Assembly (NCBI RefSeq): GCF_900167095.1 | Contig: NZ_FUXG01000015.1 | Coordinates: forward strand, 1-64,000 | From: Oceanospirillum multiglobuliferum | GTDB taxonomy: Bacteria > Pseudomonadota > Gammaproteobacteria > Pseudomonadales > Halomonadaceae | Length of the DNA: 64,000 bases | Direction of reading: 5' to 3' | Shown: positions 8,117 to 16,331 of the stretch, one piece after another | Layout of the letters: every line of letters starts with the position of its first letter | Numbering within the stretch: position 1 is the stretch's first letter | Translations under genes and position numbers: made by a program | Notes under the pieces: model-generated | Database searches by the model: none | What the model was told of the DNA's origin: nothing | The model's input: the letters and a program-made list of their open reading frames with translations, nothing else

Positions 8117-9539
8117 GTCGGTTCAACCAGTTATACAGTGTTGCCCGTGAGATGCCTAAGTGGCGAGCAGTGGCTGCACGGTTGCCTTTAAACTCTAGTA
8201 ATAACAGTTGTAACTGTTGAGAATCGAGAGCGTGGCGAGTTGACTTAAACAGATGCTCGGCTGGGGTGTGGAGCGTATTGGCATCATGGGTAAACGCTTC
8301 TGTTGAGATACCCTGATTATCGGGTAACGAAACAGGCATAGGGTCTTGTGACCCTAAATCTTGTGGGCTTATCTTAGCCCCTTCCGCCATCACGCAGGCT
8401 CGCTCTAGTCGATTGCGTAACTCGCGAATATTACCCGGCCAAGGATAGTGCTCTAACCACTGTATTGCCTCATCTGATAAAGCTAATGCGGGTAGGCTGG
8501 TTTGCTTTTGAATCTGTTTAAGCAAATGCTGTGCAAGTAATGGAATATCACCTTGGCGCTGTCTTAATGGTGGTAGCTCAATCGGCAGTACGTTTAAACG
8601 ATAGTAAAGGTCTGCACGAAACAAGCCTTGTTGTACTTGGGTGAACAGGTCTTTAGCGGTTGCGGCAATAATGCGGACATCCACTTTAATCAGCTGATTG
8701 GAGCCTAATGCCTCTACCTCACGCTCTTGCAATACTCTTAAAAGTTTGGCCTGCATGGTGAGTGGCATCTCGGCTATTTCATCCAAAAATAGCGTACCAC
8801 CATCGGCGAGCTGCACTTTGCCAATGCGGCCTTTACGATCAGCTCCTGTATAAGCACCCGCGCTTGAGCCAAATAACTCAGCCTCAACCAATGACTCAGG
8901 TAAGGCAGCCATGTTTATCCCAACAAAGGGGCCATTACGCCGAGGGGACGCTTGGTGAATACCCTGTGCCAGCAACTCTTTGCCTGTCCCTGTCTCACCC
9001 AATAACAATAGGGTGGTATCAAGCTGAGCGGCTCTCAGGGCTTGGCGTTTGATTTGCTGAATAGCGGGTGATTGCCCCATCATATCCTCTAGGGCGTAGC
9101 GGCTGACTCTCAGCAGATTCTCTTTTTCAAATTGGCGACGCAGACGAGCAAACTTGTCAAACAGTGGTTGCAAGCTGTCGAGATCATCGTGAAATATCAA
9201 CCCAAGTGCACCAATCACGCGACCTGCTTGGTCTCGTAGGGGTAAACGATTCACCACGCACCAGCGTTGATTAATCTGCATTAAATCGACAAATACAGGT
9301 TTGCCCGTTTGCACCACTCTTGGCATTTGTGAGTGTGGCAGTAACTGATCAACTGGCATGCCGATAGGATCAAAGGATTCTGGTAGTGCTAAAAGTTGTC
9401 GATAAGCTTGGCTAATCCAGATGATTTTCAGATCAGCATCAATGGCCATTGAACCTTGGCACGCACTAGTCAGCTGCTCTAATAAAGCACCGTAATGTGC
9501 CTGATTAGAAAAGAACTCTGATAGCTTGTTGGTGGTCAT
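8106..9539 (-). CDS. Sigma-54-dependent transcriptional activator (PAS-AAA+-Fis)
   Basis: A 477-residue enhancer-binding protein. It has an N-terminal PAS-like sensing region (about residues 15-120) rather than a receiver domain, then the AAA+ domain with Walker A GETGTGKE, the sigma-54 contact loop GAYTGA (a variant of GAFTGA), Walker B GGTLFLDEIAEM and the arginine-finger region, and a C-terminal Fis-type helix-turn-helix (RAATARHLGISRATLYNWL). It most likely activates the CoA-transferase gene 195 bases downstream, where a -24/-12 element and inverted repeats are visible. The PAS domain suggests direct small-molecule sensing, perhaps of the acid substrate. I start at ATG 9539 (GGAG 7-8 bases upstream); a longer frame to 9578 lacks a ribosome site. 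Confidence 0.9.
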   Translation of the reverse strand: MTTNKLSEFFSNQAHYGALLEQLTSACQGSMAIDADLKIIWISQAYRQLLALPESFDPIGMPVDQLLPHSQMPRVVQTGKPVFVDLMQINQRWCVVNRLPLRDQAGRVIGALGLIFHDDLDSLQPLFDKFARLRRQFEKENLLRVSRYALEDMMGQSPAIQQIKRQALRAAQLDTTLLLLGETGTGKELLAQGIHQASPRRNGPFVGINMAALPESLVEAELFGSSAGAYTGADRKGRIGKVQLADGGTLFLDEIAEMPLTMQAKLLRVLQEREVEALGSNQLIKVDVRIIAATAKDLFTQVQQGLFRADLYYRLNVLPIELPPLRQRQGDIPLLAQHLLKQIQKQTSLPALALSDEAIQWLEHYPWPGNIRELRNRLERACVMAEGAKISPQDLGSQDPMPVSLPDNQGISTEAFTHDANTLHTPAEHLFKSTRHALDSQQLQLLLLEFKGNRAATARHLGISRATLYNWLNRLSK

Positions 9540-9640
9540 ATCAATCTCCATTGGGCTTACTGATTTCATCGGCCACACGAAAAGTACTGCTTTAATGGTA
9601 AAACTCTGGCTAAAATACCACGCTACTAGATGAGGTGACC

Positions 9641-10162
9641 ATGCAGTTACAACCGATTGATAAAGCGGACTATTTGAAACGTAGCCGCGTGCTGAGCATT
9701 ATTTTGATCAGCTGTTTTGCCGTAATCGCCTTAGGCAGTGCGCCTATCTTGATTCATATCTTTGGAAACCCAGAGGGTGGGAATTTCTACTTAAACCTAG
9801 CTGGGGTTGGTCTGGGTGTTGCCATTACGGGCTTTGCATTCTCTTTTTTCCGCCATGATCCTCGCTTAAGCGAGATTTGGTATGTGTTTAGTTTGAAGCG
9901 AATGTTGGCGCGTACCACCAATCGTATGCACTTGCTGAAAAAGCTAGCCGCAGCAGGTGACGAGGATGCCATTCAGATTTTGCGCTTTTATTATCAAGGT
10001 TTGTCTCAGGTTTACCAGCTTGAAAGCAATGAATACGGCTATACAGAGTTAAACAAAGAGCACGAGGCATTTGTGGCGCAATTGGAAGAGCGTCTAAAAA
10101 CGGCTGAACTTGTAGTTGTGCAACCAGAGTTTATTGAGTCAGTTGCAAAGCGGGCGGCTTAA
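9641..10162 (+). CDS. DUF3087-like inner-membrane protein
   Basis: A 173-residue protein with two membrane segments (about residues 17-39 and 49-70) followed by a cytoplasmic helical domain (about 80-173). The opening MQLQPIDKADY followed by two helices resembles DUF3087 proteins of marine gammaproteobacteria. No function is known. ATG 9641 is chosen because GAGG precedes it by 5 bases; the in-frame GTG at 9635 is part of that site. The divergent gene upstream is the sigma-54 activator. A GGGCGG-CTTAA-CCGCCC hairpin at 10152-10168 overlaps its stop and may terminate it. Confidence 0.7.
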   Translation: MQLQPIDKADYLKRSRVLSIILISCFAVIALGSAPILIHIFGNPEGGNFYLNLAGVGLGVAITGFAFSFFRHDPRLSEIWYVFSLKRMLARTTNRMHLLKKLAAAGDEDAIQILRFYYQGLSQVYQLESNEYGYTELNKEHEAFVAQLEERLKTAELVVVQPEFIESVAKRAA

Positions 10163-10183
10163 CCGCCCTCTTTGAGTTTGGTT

Positions 10184-11110
10184 TTACGACTCTTTCTGTT
10201 CTTCGCTTTTCGCAGGCGGCGGATTCTTCATATCTGGCAGGTGTGGTTTCAGGTGGCGCTGGCGGCCATCACGCCGCGACAGTTCTGTGCCACAGAGTTT
10301 ACAATAATCAGCATCCGCATCGTGTCCCTCTTCGCCACAGCCACGGCAAACCAAATGCATATGGCGCTTCATGGTGTTGGACAACTCTACCGTCACAATC
10401 CCTGTGGGTACGGCGATCACGGCATAGCCCATAATCATCACTACGGCAGACAACAACTGGCCTAGATTGGATTGTGGCGTGATATCGCCATAGCCTACCG
10501 TTGTCAGTGTCACCACCGCCCAATAGATACTGCGGGGAATACTGGTAAAACCATTCTCAGGCCCCTCCACCACATACATGATTGAACCAAAGACGGTCAC
10601 CATCGTTAGTACGGTGAAGAGAAACACTGTGATCTTGCGACGACTGGCTTGTAGGGCTTTGGCAAGGGCAGTGGCCTCCCCCACATATTGAAACAGCTTC
10701 AATATCCGAAACACCCGCAACACCCGTATCAATCGCACCACCAACATCACCTGAGTCCCCGCAAAAAATAGGCTCAGATAGGTTGGGATGATGCACAGAA
10801 GATCGACAATACCGAAGAAGCTGGTGGCATATTTTAAAGGTTTGCCAATGCAGTACAGACGTAACAAATATTCAATGGTGAAGACAATGGTGAAGAACCA
10901 CTCCAGTAAATAAAAGATGTGGCCGTAGCGTTGATGGATGCTTTGCACGCTATCTAACATCACCAATGCAACGCTGAATAAAATACATATGATCAGCGTC
11001 ATATCAAAAGCTTTGCCTAAGGGGGTGTTGGCTTCGAATATGACCTTGTAAAGCCACTCTCTATGGTTAGAGCGTGGCGGTTCTGTATTGTTAGAAAGTG
11101 AGGCTGACAT
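10184..11110 (-). CDS. Voltage-gated-type potassium channel with C-terminal zinc ribbon
   Basis: A 308-residue inner-membrane ion transporter of the six-helix Kv type. The S4 voltage-sensor helix shows regularly spaced arginines (RLIRVLRVFRILKLF), and the pore loop has the K+ selectivity filter TLTTVGYGDITP before S6. After S6 comes a short cytoplasmic tail with two CxxC pairs (CRGCG and CKLCG, about residues 258-277), a small zinc-ribbon-like knuckle. It lies 5 bases after the CYTH-CHAD triphosphatase gene and is probably cotranscribed with it. The zinc ribbon might be a ligand or assembly domain, which is inference. Confidence 0.9.
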   Translation of the reverse strand: MSASLSNNTEPPRSNHREWLYKVIFEANTPLGKAFDMTLIICILFSVALVMLDSVQSIHQRYGHIFYLLEWFFTIVFTIEYLLRLYCIGKPLKYATSFFGIVDLLCIIPTYLSLFFAGTQVMLVVRLIRVLRVFRILKLFQYVGEATALAKALQASRRKITVFLFTVLTMVTVFGSIMYVVEGPENGFTSIPRSIYWAVVTLTTVGYGDITPQSNLGQLLSAVVMIMGYAVIAVPTGIVTVELSNTMKRHMHLVCRGCGEEGHDADADYCKLCGTELSRRDGRQRHLKPHLPDMKNPPPAKSEEQKES

Positions 11111-11115
11111 GACGA

Positions 11116-12573
11116 TTAATAGTGCCTTAAGTTGTCTTGTAAGCTGTTAAACGAAAGCGCAATACGGCCTAGTTCCAGAACTTTTTGATATTGGTCTTCT
11201 TCGGTACGCTTTAACAGTGCTGGTTGTTGAGCTTCTGGTAGCTCATTTCTGATCGTCCACTCCTCTGCCATTAAACCGCGTAACTCAGCGGCTTTATTAA
11301 TTAACAATAAGCAGTCTTTTTGCAGAGCTTTGGTGCCTAAACCCGTTTGGTCAAGATCGTGATAGCTGATCCAACGTGATAATCGCAAAATAGCAGGAGA
11401 TTGTTGTAGCCACTGATGACGATCAGTTGGATGGCTAGGTAATTTAACAGCGACCAAAAGATTATGAAAAACATCATCGGTAGATTTAACTGCCTTGGCC
11501 TTAGGCTCTTTGGCGAACAAATACAACAGCTGGGTGATTTCCAGCAGGGTTTCACCCACCCAGGGTTCTAGTATTAGTTTCTGATATTGCTCGTTCAATA
11601 CCATGAAGTCTGCTGCTTGGCGCAGTTTGTCGGGGCAGTTTTTTAGACGCTGCCAAGCTTGCTGCTGGTTTTCAATTGCAGCTAGATTTTCAAAGCCGTA
11701 ATTCAGCATTCTCAGCTTATAAGTCATGACAGCTGGTGGGCGCAAAGTTGACTGCTCTGATAAGCCGTGAAGTTGATACAAACACCAGCGGATTTGAAAT
11801 AGCGATTGGCTCATGGTGGTCAGTCGTGACCATTGATGATCAAAGTTAAGCTGATCTTTAGCGGCGATAAACTGATCCAGCTCAAACTGTGCTAGCTGTA
11901 CCAATGTTAACCATGAGGTAGGAGGCGCTGGTTTTCTGGGTGCTAAACCTGCGGCAACAGGGTGAGAGAGACGGAACCCACGCTGTGCTTTGCTAATATT
12001 GCTGATCATCAGCGGAATTTGTGCGGAAAGATCATGAGCGATTTTGAATATCAGTTCTGCATCCCCTGATACTAGCTCCAGTTCGATCTCGCTAATAGGG
12101 TCACGCTGTTTATTGGCGATAGCATGACCATTATCACAGGCCAATTCAACCTCTGCTCGGCTGTCTTCAAAACTCACATCTAATAGCCAGCGGTCTCGGG
12201 TGAAGTTGGTTTCAAAAACAGGGGCAAGATGCTTTTGTAAGTAAGCAGGATCAATGGCGTTAGGCCATAGGTCAGGATCAATCAAACTTAAATCAAGCTT
12301 GTTTTGCTTGAGCACCCATTCCCATTCACCACGCTGATGTAAGCCGCCGTTACCTTTGCCTTGAGTTTTTAGGGTTTGAATATAACGCTCGCCAGACTTG
12401 CGAATACGTAGCGCGACCTTGGCACGGTTGAGTACTAAGTCAGGTGTGTCAAAGTAGGTGTTTTGTAGCAGGGTTTTATCGTAACTTTTTGCCTGTCTTA
12501 GAATTGGATGCTGTCTTATCAGCTCCTGTGCTCTTAATGGGATGGCGAGCTTTAATTCTGTTTCCTTTGCCAT
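11116..12573 (-). CDS. CYTH-CHAD protein, inorganic triphosphatase (YgiF-like)
   Basis: A 485-residue cytoplasmic protein. The N-terminal CYTH domain (about 1-205) starts with the diagnostic ExExK motif in AKETELKLAI and has the arginine/lysine-rich tunnel residues (VALRIRKSGERYIQTLK). The C-terminal half is a helical CHAD domain, which binds polyphosphate. E. coli YgiF, with this arrangement, hydrolyses inorganic triphosphate. The start ATG 12573 has AGAGG 5 bases upstream; the frame extends to 12594 without such a site. Next to it, divergently, is the phosphate uptake pair DUF47-PiT, which fits a phosphate or polyphosphate theme. The K+ channel gene follows in the same direction. Confidence 0.85.
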   Translation of the reverse strand: MAKETELKLAIPLRAQELIRQHPILRQAKSYDKTLLQNTYFDTPDLVLNRAKVALRIRKSGERYIQTLKTQGKGNGGLHQRGEWEWVLKQNKLDLSLIDPDLWPNAIDPAYLQKHLAPVFETNFTRDRWLLDVSFEDSRAEVELACDNGHAIANKQRDPISEIELELVSGDAELIFKIAHDLSAQIPLMISNISKAQRGFRLSHPVAAGLAPRKPAPPTSWLTLVQLAQFELDQFIAAKDQLNFDHQWSRLTTMSQSLFQIRWCLYQLHGLSEQSTLRPPAVMTYKLRMLNYGFENLAAIENQQQAWQRLKNCPDKLRQAADFMVLNEQYQKLILEPWVGETLLEITQLLYLFAKEPKAKAVKSTDDVFHNLLVAVKLPSHPTDRHQWLQQSPAILRLSRWISYHDLDQTGLGTKALQKDCLLLINKAAELRGLMAEEWTIRNELPEAQQPALLKRTEEDQYQKVLELGRIALSFNSLQDNLRHY

Positions 12574-12739
12574 AACAGCCTCTGCAACATTCAAGGTACG
12601 TGAGTTGGGTTTTTATCGCCTTGCGCTTGATCTTTTTGGCTAAACTAAGGTCATTGTACTGTGTCAGAGCATTCCACCAAAATGCTTTAAAATTATGAAT
12701 CTGCAATAAAACTGTAACAATAAAGTCATATAAATCTTG

Positions 12740-12775
12740 TTATCAAATAAAGATGACATTTATGTCAAACAAAGA
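12740..12775. promoter_or_regulatory. Repeated TGTCATC motifs upstream of the phosphate uptake genes
   Basis: On the minus strand TGTCATC occurs twice exactly 22 bases apart, with TTTGACA between them; on the plus strand this reads AAAGATGACA twice. Two helical turns apart suggests a regulator site. It recalls PhoB boxes (CTGTCAT repeats every 11 bases) but the middle unit does not match well. Confidence 0.35.
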
Positions 12776-12796
12776 TGACAAAAAGCAGAATTTTTT

Positions 12797-12825
12797 ATGA
12801 CATGGCAGCAAGCAGCTCTTATACT
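12797..12825 (+). promoter_or_regulatory. Sigma-70 promoter of the DUF47-PiT operon
   Basis: -35 ATGACA, spacer of 17 bases, -10 TATACT; start codon 36 bases after the -10. Confidence 0.7.
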
Positions 12826-12860
12826 CTCCGCCCAAATTTCTCACTCCAAGGCAGAAACCC

Positions 12861-13535
12861 ATGAGTAATACATTCTCTAAGCTCTTTGGGCGCTCACCGT
12901 TCGGCCCAATGCAAGACCATATGTCCAAGTCTTACGCTTGTGCAGAGCAGTTGATCCCTTTTTTATCCGCTGTTCTGGCTAATGACTGGGAACAAGCGAA
13001 ACAACTACAGCAACGGATCGCTGTTTTGGAGAACGAAGCCGATGACATGAAGTCTCGTATTCGGGAAACCATGCCAGACAGCTTGTTTATGCCAGTACCT
13101 CGCTCAGACTTACTGGAGCTGCTGAGTGCTCAAGATAAAATCGCCAACAAGACCAAAGACATTGCCGGCATCATGCTGGGTCGGAAAATGAGCATCCCAG
13201 CAGAAATTGCTGAAGAGATGATCGCATTTGTGAAGCTCTCTTTGTCAGGTGCTGACCAAGCGCGTTTGGCGCTTTGTGAAATTGATGAGCTGATTGAAAC
13301 TGGTTTTGGTCGTCATGAGTCTGCCATGGTCAAGAAAATGATCATGAAGATTGATGAATTTGAAGGTGAAGCAGACCAGCTACAGGTGACCATTCGCGGC
13401 AAGCTTTTTGCCATTGAGGCAAAACTACCGCCTGTGGATGTGATTTTTATGTATCAGATTATTGACTGGATTGGTGATATTTCAGACCGAGCGTCTCGTA
13501 TTGGTAGTCGCTTACAGATCATCTTGGCGAAATAA
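12861..13535 (+). CDS. DUF47 family (PhoU-like) protein, partner of the phosphate transporter
   Basis: A 224-residue cytoplasmic, almost entirely helical protein of the TIGR00153/DUF47 family, related to PhoU. Members are usually encoded next to PiT transporters and are thought to control their activity. Visible features are the opening FGRSPFGPMQDHM, a long helix with LENEADDMKSRIRE, and a later EGEADQLQ metal-type segment, matching the E-x-x-x-D pattern of PhoU-like metal sites. The PiT gene follows 47 bases downstream in the same direction. A promoter with ATGACA/TATACT lies upstream. An AAGG element precedes the ATG. Confidence 0.88.
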   Translation: MSNTFSKLFGRSPFGPMQDHMSKSYACAEQLIPFLSAVLANDWEQAKQLQQRIAVLENEADDMKSRIRETMPDSLFMPVPRSDLLELLSAQDKIANKTKDIAGIMLGRKMSIPAEIAEEMIAFVKLSLSGADQARLALCEIDELIETGFGRHESAMVKKMIMKIDEFEGEADQLQVTIRGKLFAIEAKLPPVDVIFMYQIIDWIGDISDRASRIGSRLQIILAK

Positions 13536-13582
13536 AACACAGTTCAATCTGTTATCTCAATCAGGCAAATAACGGTTATTTT

Positions 13583-14848
13583 ATGTCTATTATTGCTCAG
13601 TACGCGGATGTATTTATCATTATGGCTTGTATCTTCGGCTTCTTCATGGCTTGGGGTGTAGGTGCAAATGATGTGGCAAATGCGATGGGAACCTCAGTAG
13701 GTTCTAAAGCGATCACTATCAAACAGGCGATTTTTATCGCCATTCTCTTCGAATTTGCAGGGGCCTACCTAGCGGGTGGTGAAGTCACCGCGACCATCCG
13801 TAAAGGCATCATTGATCCCGGCCTACTGTCAGGCACACCTGAGTTATTGGTATACGGGATGTTGGCATCATTATTAGCCGCAGGTATTTGGCTATTGGTT
13901 GCCACCCACTTTGGCTGGCCTGTCTCGACCACACACTCTATCGTGGGTGCAATTGTAGGCTTCGCTGCCGTTGGTATCTCAATGGAAGCGGTCAGTTGGG
14001 GCAAGGTCGGTACGATTGCAGCCAGTTGGGTGGTATCACCTCTGATGGCTGGTACCATCGCTTTTGTCTTGTTTAGAAGCGTACAGAATCTGATTCTTGA
14101 GAAAGATGATCCATTCGCCAGTGCCAAACGCTATGTACCGATGTACATGTTCTTAGTGGGCTTTGTGATTTCGATGGTCACCCTGCTGAAAGGTCTGAAG
14201 CACGTTGGCTTACACCTGAACTATGCACAAGCCTCTATGTGGTCTCTGGTGTTGGGTGCCGTGGTGATGGCAATTGGTGTGATGATGCTGAAATCCATCA
14301 AACGTGATGATGCTGCCGACAAAGAGTTTCACTTCTCAAGCGTAGAGAAAGTGTTCGGCGTGTTGATGATGTTCACCGCTTGCGCGATGGCATTTGCTCA
14401 CGGTTCTAACGACGTAGCAAACGCCGTTGGCCCATTAGCTGCGGTTGTTGGTGTGGTTGAGTCAGGCGGTGTTGTGGCGAATAAGAGCGTTATGCCGGGC
14501 TGGATTCTGTTGCTAGGTGCAGGCGGTATCGTTGCAGGTCTGGTGATGTACGGCCACAAAGTAATTGCCACTATCGGTACTAACATTACTGAGTTGACCC
14601 CTAGCCGTGGTTTTGCTGCAACTCTAGCCGCTGCTACTACAGTGGTAATTGCATCAGGTACAGGCTTACCTATTTCGACCACACACACCTTGGTAGGTGC
14701 GGTACTGGGCGTAGGTTTAGCGCGTGGAATTGCAGCACTGAATATGAATATTGTGAAAACCATTTTTCTATCTTGGATTATCACACTGCCAGCAGGCGCT
14801 GGTCTGTCGATTCTATTCTTCTTCATTATTAAGGGCATATTCAGTTAA
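13583..14848 (+). CDS. PiT family inorganic phosphate transporter
   Basis: A 421-residue integral membrane protein with about ten helices, built as two related halves. Each half carries the PiT signature: GANDVANAMGTSVGSKA near residue 27 and GSNDVANAVGPLAAV near residue 273. The GWPVSTTHSIVGA and GLPISTTHTLVGA segments are the matching second signatures. The family takes up phosphate (as metal phosphate) with protons or sodium. It forms an operon with the DUF47 gene upstream and ends at a strong terminator. Low-affinity constitutive uptake is the usual role. Confidence 0.92.
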   Translation: MSIIAQYADVFIIMACIFGFFMAWGVGANDVANAMGTSVGSKAITIKQAIFIAILFEFAGAYLAGGEVTATIRKGIIDPGLLSGTPELLVYGMLASLLAAGIWLLVATHFGWPVSTTHSIVGAIVGFAAVGISMEAVSWGKVGTIAASWVVSPLMAGTIAFVLFRSVQNLILEKDDPFASAKRYVPMYMFLVGFVISMVTLLKGLKHVGLHLNYAQASMWSLVLGAVVMAIGVMMLKSIKRDDAADKEFHFSSVEKVFGVLMMFTACAMAFAHGSNDVANAVGPLAAVVGVVESGGVVANKSVMPGWILLLGAGGIVAGLVMYGHKVIATIGTNITELTPSRGFAATLAAATTVVIASGTGLPISTTHTLVGAVLGVGLARGIAALNMNIVKTIFLSWIITLPAGAGLSILFFFIIKGIFS

Positions 14849-14882
14849 CAGGCCGTATTTCTGTTACATCTGAAATAGTCTC

Positions 14883-14919
14883 AACAAAGGTCGGATTATC
14901 CGGCCTTTGTTTTTTTGCT
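14883..14919 (+). terminator. Terminator after the PiT gene
   Basis: 13-bp stem AACAAAGGTCGGA / TCCGGCCTTTGTT (one T-G pair), loop TTA, then a T-run. Confidence 0.85.
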
Positions 14920-14990
14920 AATCCGCTGATGCAGGTCTACAATCCCGTCCGTATCTCAGACCTTTTTACACACTAAGGGGTAGGCTGACT

Positions 14991-16301
14991 TTGGACTACA
15001 CACAAGACTACGTACGTTGGTTTCGTAACTCCTCACCTTATATTAATGCCCATCGTGGCAGCACCTTTGTGGTGCTGATGGATGGCTATGCTTTACAGCA
15101 TCAAAATTTCACTAATATAGTGAACGACCTTGCCCTGATGAACAGCTTAGGGGTGCGTTTGGTGTTGGCATTTGGTGCACGACCACAGATTATGCAGCGC
15201 TTGGAAGATCGAGGTTTGTCACTCTCCTATCAAAGTGGGCGTCCTGTCATTGGTCCTGATGCTATGGACTGCATCAAAGATGCCGCAGGATCAGCTGCCA
15301 TTGATATTCAAGCACGTTTATCAATGGGGTTGCCTAACTCCCCAATGCATGGTGCCTCCATTCGTGTGACCACGGGCAACATGATTACCGCTCGTCCTGT
15401 AGGCGTGATTGATGGTAAAGACCTAGGCCACACGGGCTTAGTACGTAAAGTTGACTGTAATGCCATCAACCGCCGATTAGACGATGGCACAATCGTATTA
15501 TTGCCCCCTTTAGGCTTTTCACCTACGGGTGAAGTGTTCTCGCTGACCGCTGAAGAAGTGGCCACCCGTACAGCGATTGAATTAAAAGCAGACAAACTGA
15601 TTGTGTTTGGCGAAGCCAAAGGCTTATTTGATGAAGACGGTGACATTATTCGAGTGATGTCTCCACGGGATGCCAGTCAGCGTTTAGATCAAATGCCTGA
15701 CACTGACCCGACCAAACCTGCTTTACAGGCTGCATGGCAATCGAGTCGTTTTGGTGTGGGTCGTGCGCACTTGATTAGCTATCAGCAAGATGGTGCCCTA
15801 TTAGAAGAGTTGTTCACCCGCAACGGTGGCGGCACCATGATCACGCAAGAGTTATATGAACAAGTACGTGATGCCACCATTGAAGATGTTGGCGGTATCT
15901 TAGAACTTATCCAACCTCTTGAAGAGCAGGGTATTTTAGTGCGTCGCTCCCGTGAGCGCTTAGAAAACGAAGTGGATCTTTTCACCGTAGTTGAACTTGA
16001 TGGCATGATGGTGGGCTGTGCCGCGTTATATCCTTTCCCTGATGCTAAAACAGGCGAGTTGGCTTGTGTTGCTGTTCACCCTCAATATCAAGGTGGTGAT
16101 CGTGGTGATCTGATTCTGCAACATATCGAAAAACGTGCCTATCGCTTGGGGCTTCGCTCTCTGTTTGTGCTCACCACCCACACCGCGCACTGGTTCCGTG
16201 AGCGGGGCTTTGAGCCGACAGGGGTTGAATCGTTGCCACAGAGTCGACAGAAGCTTTACAACTGGCAGCGTAACTCAAAAGTGTTTATGAAGCGGTTGTA
16301 G
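14991..16301 (+). CDS. argA: N-acetylglutamate synthase
   Basis: A 436-residue two-domain enzyme: an N-terminal amino-acid-kinase-like domain (about 1-285), which binds the feedback inhibitor arginine, and a C-terminal GNAT acetyltransferase domain (about 290-436, with LACVAVHPQYQGGDRGD as the acetyl-CoA loop). It makes N-acetylglutamate from glutamate and acetyl-CoA, the first step of arginine synthesis. The opening DYVRWFRNSSPYINAHRG matches ArgA of pseudomonads. The start is TTG 14991; AGGGGTAGG lies 6 bases upstream and no ATG gives the conserved N-terminus. Length is close to that of the E. coli enzyme. It stands alone, without other arg genes nearby. Confidence 0.92.
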   Translation: MDYTQDYVRWFRNSSPYINAHRGSTFVVLMDGYALQHQNFTNIVNDLALMNSLGVRLVLAFGARPQIMQRLEDRGLSLSYQSGRPVIGPDAMDCIKDAAGSAAIDIQARLSMGLPNSPMHGASIRVTTGNMITARPVGVIDGKDLGHTGLVRKVDCNAINRRLDDGTIVLLPPLGFSPTGEVFSLTAEEVATRTAIELKADKLIVFGEAKGLFDEDGDIIRVMSPRDASQRLDQMPDTDPTKPALQAAWQSSRFGVGRAHLISYQQDGALLEELFTRNGGGTMITQELYEQVRDATIEDVGGILELIQPLEEQGILVRRSRERLENEVDLFTVVELDGMMVGCAALYPFPDAKTGELACVAVHPQYQGGDRGDLILQHIEKRAYRLGLRSLFVLTTHTAHWFRERGFEPTGVESLPQSRQKLYNWQRNSKVFMKRL

Positions 16302-16331
16302 AGCCTAATAAGTATAAATAAGGAGTAGTTT

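Noticed and set aside
13765-14127. Minus-strand ORFs inside the PiT gene (also 14398-14838)
   Set aside because: Shadow frames of a conserved membrane protein gene; composition is the complement of PiT codons.
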